From Mycobacterium scrofulaceum (lineage in GTDB: Bacteria; Actinomycetota; Actinomycetes; Mycobacteriales; Mycobacteriaceae): a stretch of 64,000 nt of DNA. Below the pieces are notes generated by a model that was not told the DNA's origin, made no database searches, and was given only the letters and a program-made list of their open reading frames with translations. The position numbers and the translations under genes are program-made. Location of the stretch: assembly GCF_001667885.1 (NCBI RefSeq), contig NZ_LZJW01000177.1, positions 1 to 64,000 of the forward strand, written 5' to 3'. Positions within the stretch are counted from its first letter, which is position 1; every line of letters starts with the position of its first letter. Shown here in pieces: positions 63,221 through 64,000 of the stretch.

Positions 63221-64000
63221 GGCTGCTTCACCAGGTACGGGGAGACGGTGCTGCGGTGCTCGTCGAGATCGAGCGCGCGCCCCAGGGCCGGGAAGGCCCG
63301 CTGTGGGCAGTTGTCGCGTTCGCAGACACGGCAACCTGCCCCGATCGGTGTGGCCACTGTTCCTGGTCCTCCGGAGACGTCGAGTCCTTCCGAGTAGACG
63401 AGCCGGTGCGCGTGGCGGAGCTCGCAGCCCAGGCCGATCGCGAAGGTCTTACCCGGCTGACCATACCGCGCGGCACGGCGCTCCACGGTGCGGGCCACCC
63501 ACATGTAGTTGCGGCCGTCGGGCATCTGGGCGATCTGCACCAGGATCTTGCCCGGGTTGGCGAACGTTTCGTAGACGTTCCACAGCGGGCAGGTGCCGCC
63601 GCTGGAGGAGAAGTGAAAACCCGTGGCGGACTGACGTTTTGACATATTGCCGGCCCGGTCCACCCGGACGAAGGAGAACGGCACGCCACGCATCGAAGGC
63701 CGCTGCAACGTGGAGAGCCGGTGCGCGATGGTCTCGTAGCTGACCGAGTAGAAGGAGGACAACCGTTCGACGTCGTAGCGGAAATTCTCTGCGACGTCGT
63801 GGAATTGGCGGTACGGCAGCACCGCGGCCGCGGCGAAGTAGTTGGCCAGCCCGAGCCGGGCCAGCGTGTGCGACTCTTCGCTGGTGAACTTGCCCTCCTC
63901 CACCAGGGTGTCGATCAGGTCGCCGTACTCGAGGTAGGCCAATTCGGCGGCCATCTTGAAAACCTGCTGGCCGAGCGACAGGTGGTTGCTGATCTCCAGC
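63217..64000 (-). CDS. ramB: RamB-type transcriptional regulator (5' end outside window)
   Basis: Partial gene; the frame is open to the window edge, so about 260 C-terminal residues are seen. RamB (Rv0465c) controls isocitrate lyase and acetate or propionate use. The visible part contains the IrrE-like helical region (YLEYGDLIDTLVEEGKFTSEESHTLARLGLANYFAAAAVLPY) and a C-terminal domain ending with the cysteine motif CRVCERDNCPQRAFP. The N-terminal helix-turn-helix lies beyond 64000. Coupled to the Rv0464c-like gene. Confidence 0.92.
   Translation of the reverse strand, partial: LEISNHLSLGQQVFKMAAELAYLEYGDLIDTLVEEGKFTSEESHTLARLGLANYFAAAAVLPYRQFHDVAENFRYDVERLSSFYSVSYETIAHRLSTLQRPSMRGVPFSFVRVDRAGNMSKRQSATGFHFSSSGGTCPLWNVYETFANPGKILVQIAQMPDGRNYMWVARTVERRAARYGQPGKTFAIGLGCELRHAHRLVYSEGLDVSGGPGTVATPIGAGCRVCERDNCPQRAFPALGRALDLDEHRSTVSPYLVKQP

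Overview
This window is chromosomal DNA of a high-GC mycobacterium, most likely a slow-growing nontuberculous species; the M. avium complex is my best guess but is not proven. The backbone follows the M. tuberculosis order from lpqM (Rv0419) to ramB (Rv0465c): lpqM, Rv0421c-thiD-thiC, Rv0424c-ctpH-Rv0426c, xthA-Rv0428c-def, Rv0430-virR-sodC-Rv0433-Rv0434, Rv0435c-pssA-psd-moeA2, Rv0439c, groEL2, Rv0441c, a PPE gene, Rv0443, mmpS/mmpL, Rv0455c-echA2-Rv0457c, Rv0458-Rv0463, Rv0464c-ramB. Family names and Rv numbers come from recalled protein families and gene order, not from a database search.

Several blocks are absent from that backbone as I recall it. At the left edge two divergent methionine-rich envelope proteins flank a perfect RicR/CsoR-type copper box. 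A MarR regulator with an F420-type oxidoreductase sits beside Rv0421c. Between thiC and Rv0424c lies a regulatory cassette: PAS-ANTAR protein, STAS protein, and a 1281-residue fusion of histidine kinase, receiver, PP2C phosphatase and RsbW-like kinase. Further additions are an oxidoreductase/enoyl-CoA hydratase pair; an SDR and a TetR-linked MFS exporter; a VOC protein, Baeyer-Villiger-type monooxygenase, cupin and M24 peptidase group before Rv0439c; a DUF559-like nuclease gene after groEL2 with paired inverted motifs at both ends; and a membrane protein plus DipZ-like gene where M. tuberculosis carries rskA-sigK.

Functionally the window holds thiamin synthesis under a TPP riboswitch, phosphatidylserine and phosphatidylethanolamine synthesis (pssA, psd) with a Cdc48-like ATPase, the main chaperonin under two CIRCE operators, periplasmic superoxide defence and vesicle control (sodC, virR), and a probable siderophore or lipid export locus (TetR, MmpS, MmpL, Rv0455c). 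At the right end are central-carbon genes (lpdC and ramB).

Genes are tightly packed with many ATGA or TGATG junctions. At least eleven genes have a TANNNT-type -10 hexamer 6 to 8 bases before the start codon, suggesting leaderless mRNAs. I saw no tRNA, rRNA, CRISPR array or classical insertion sequence. The last gene, ramB, is cut by the window edge.
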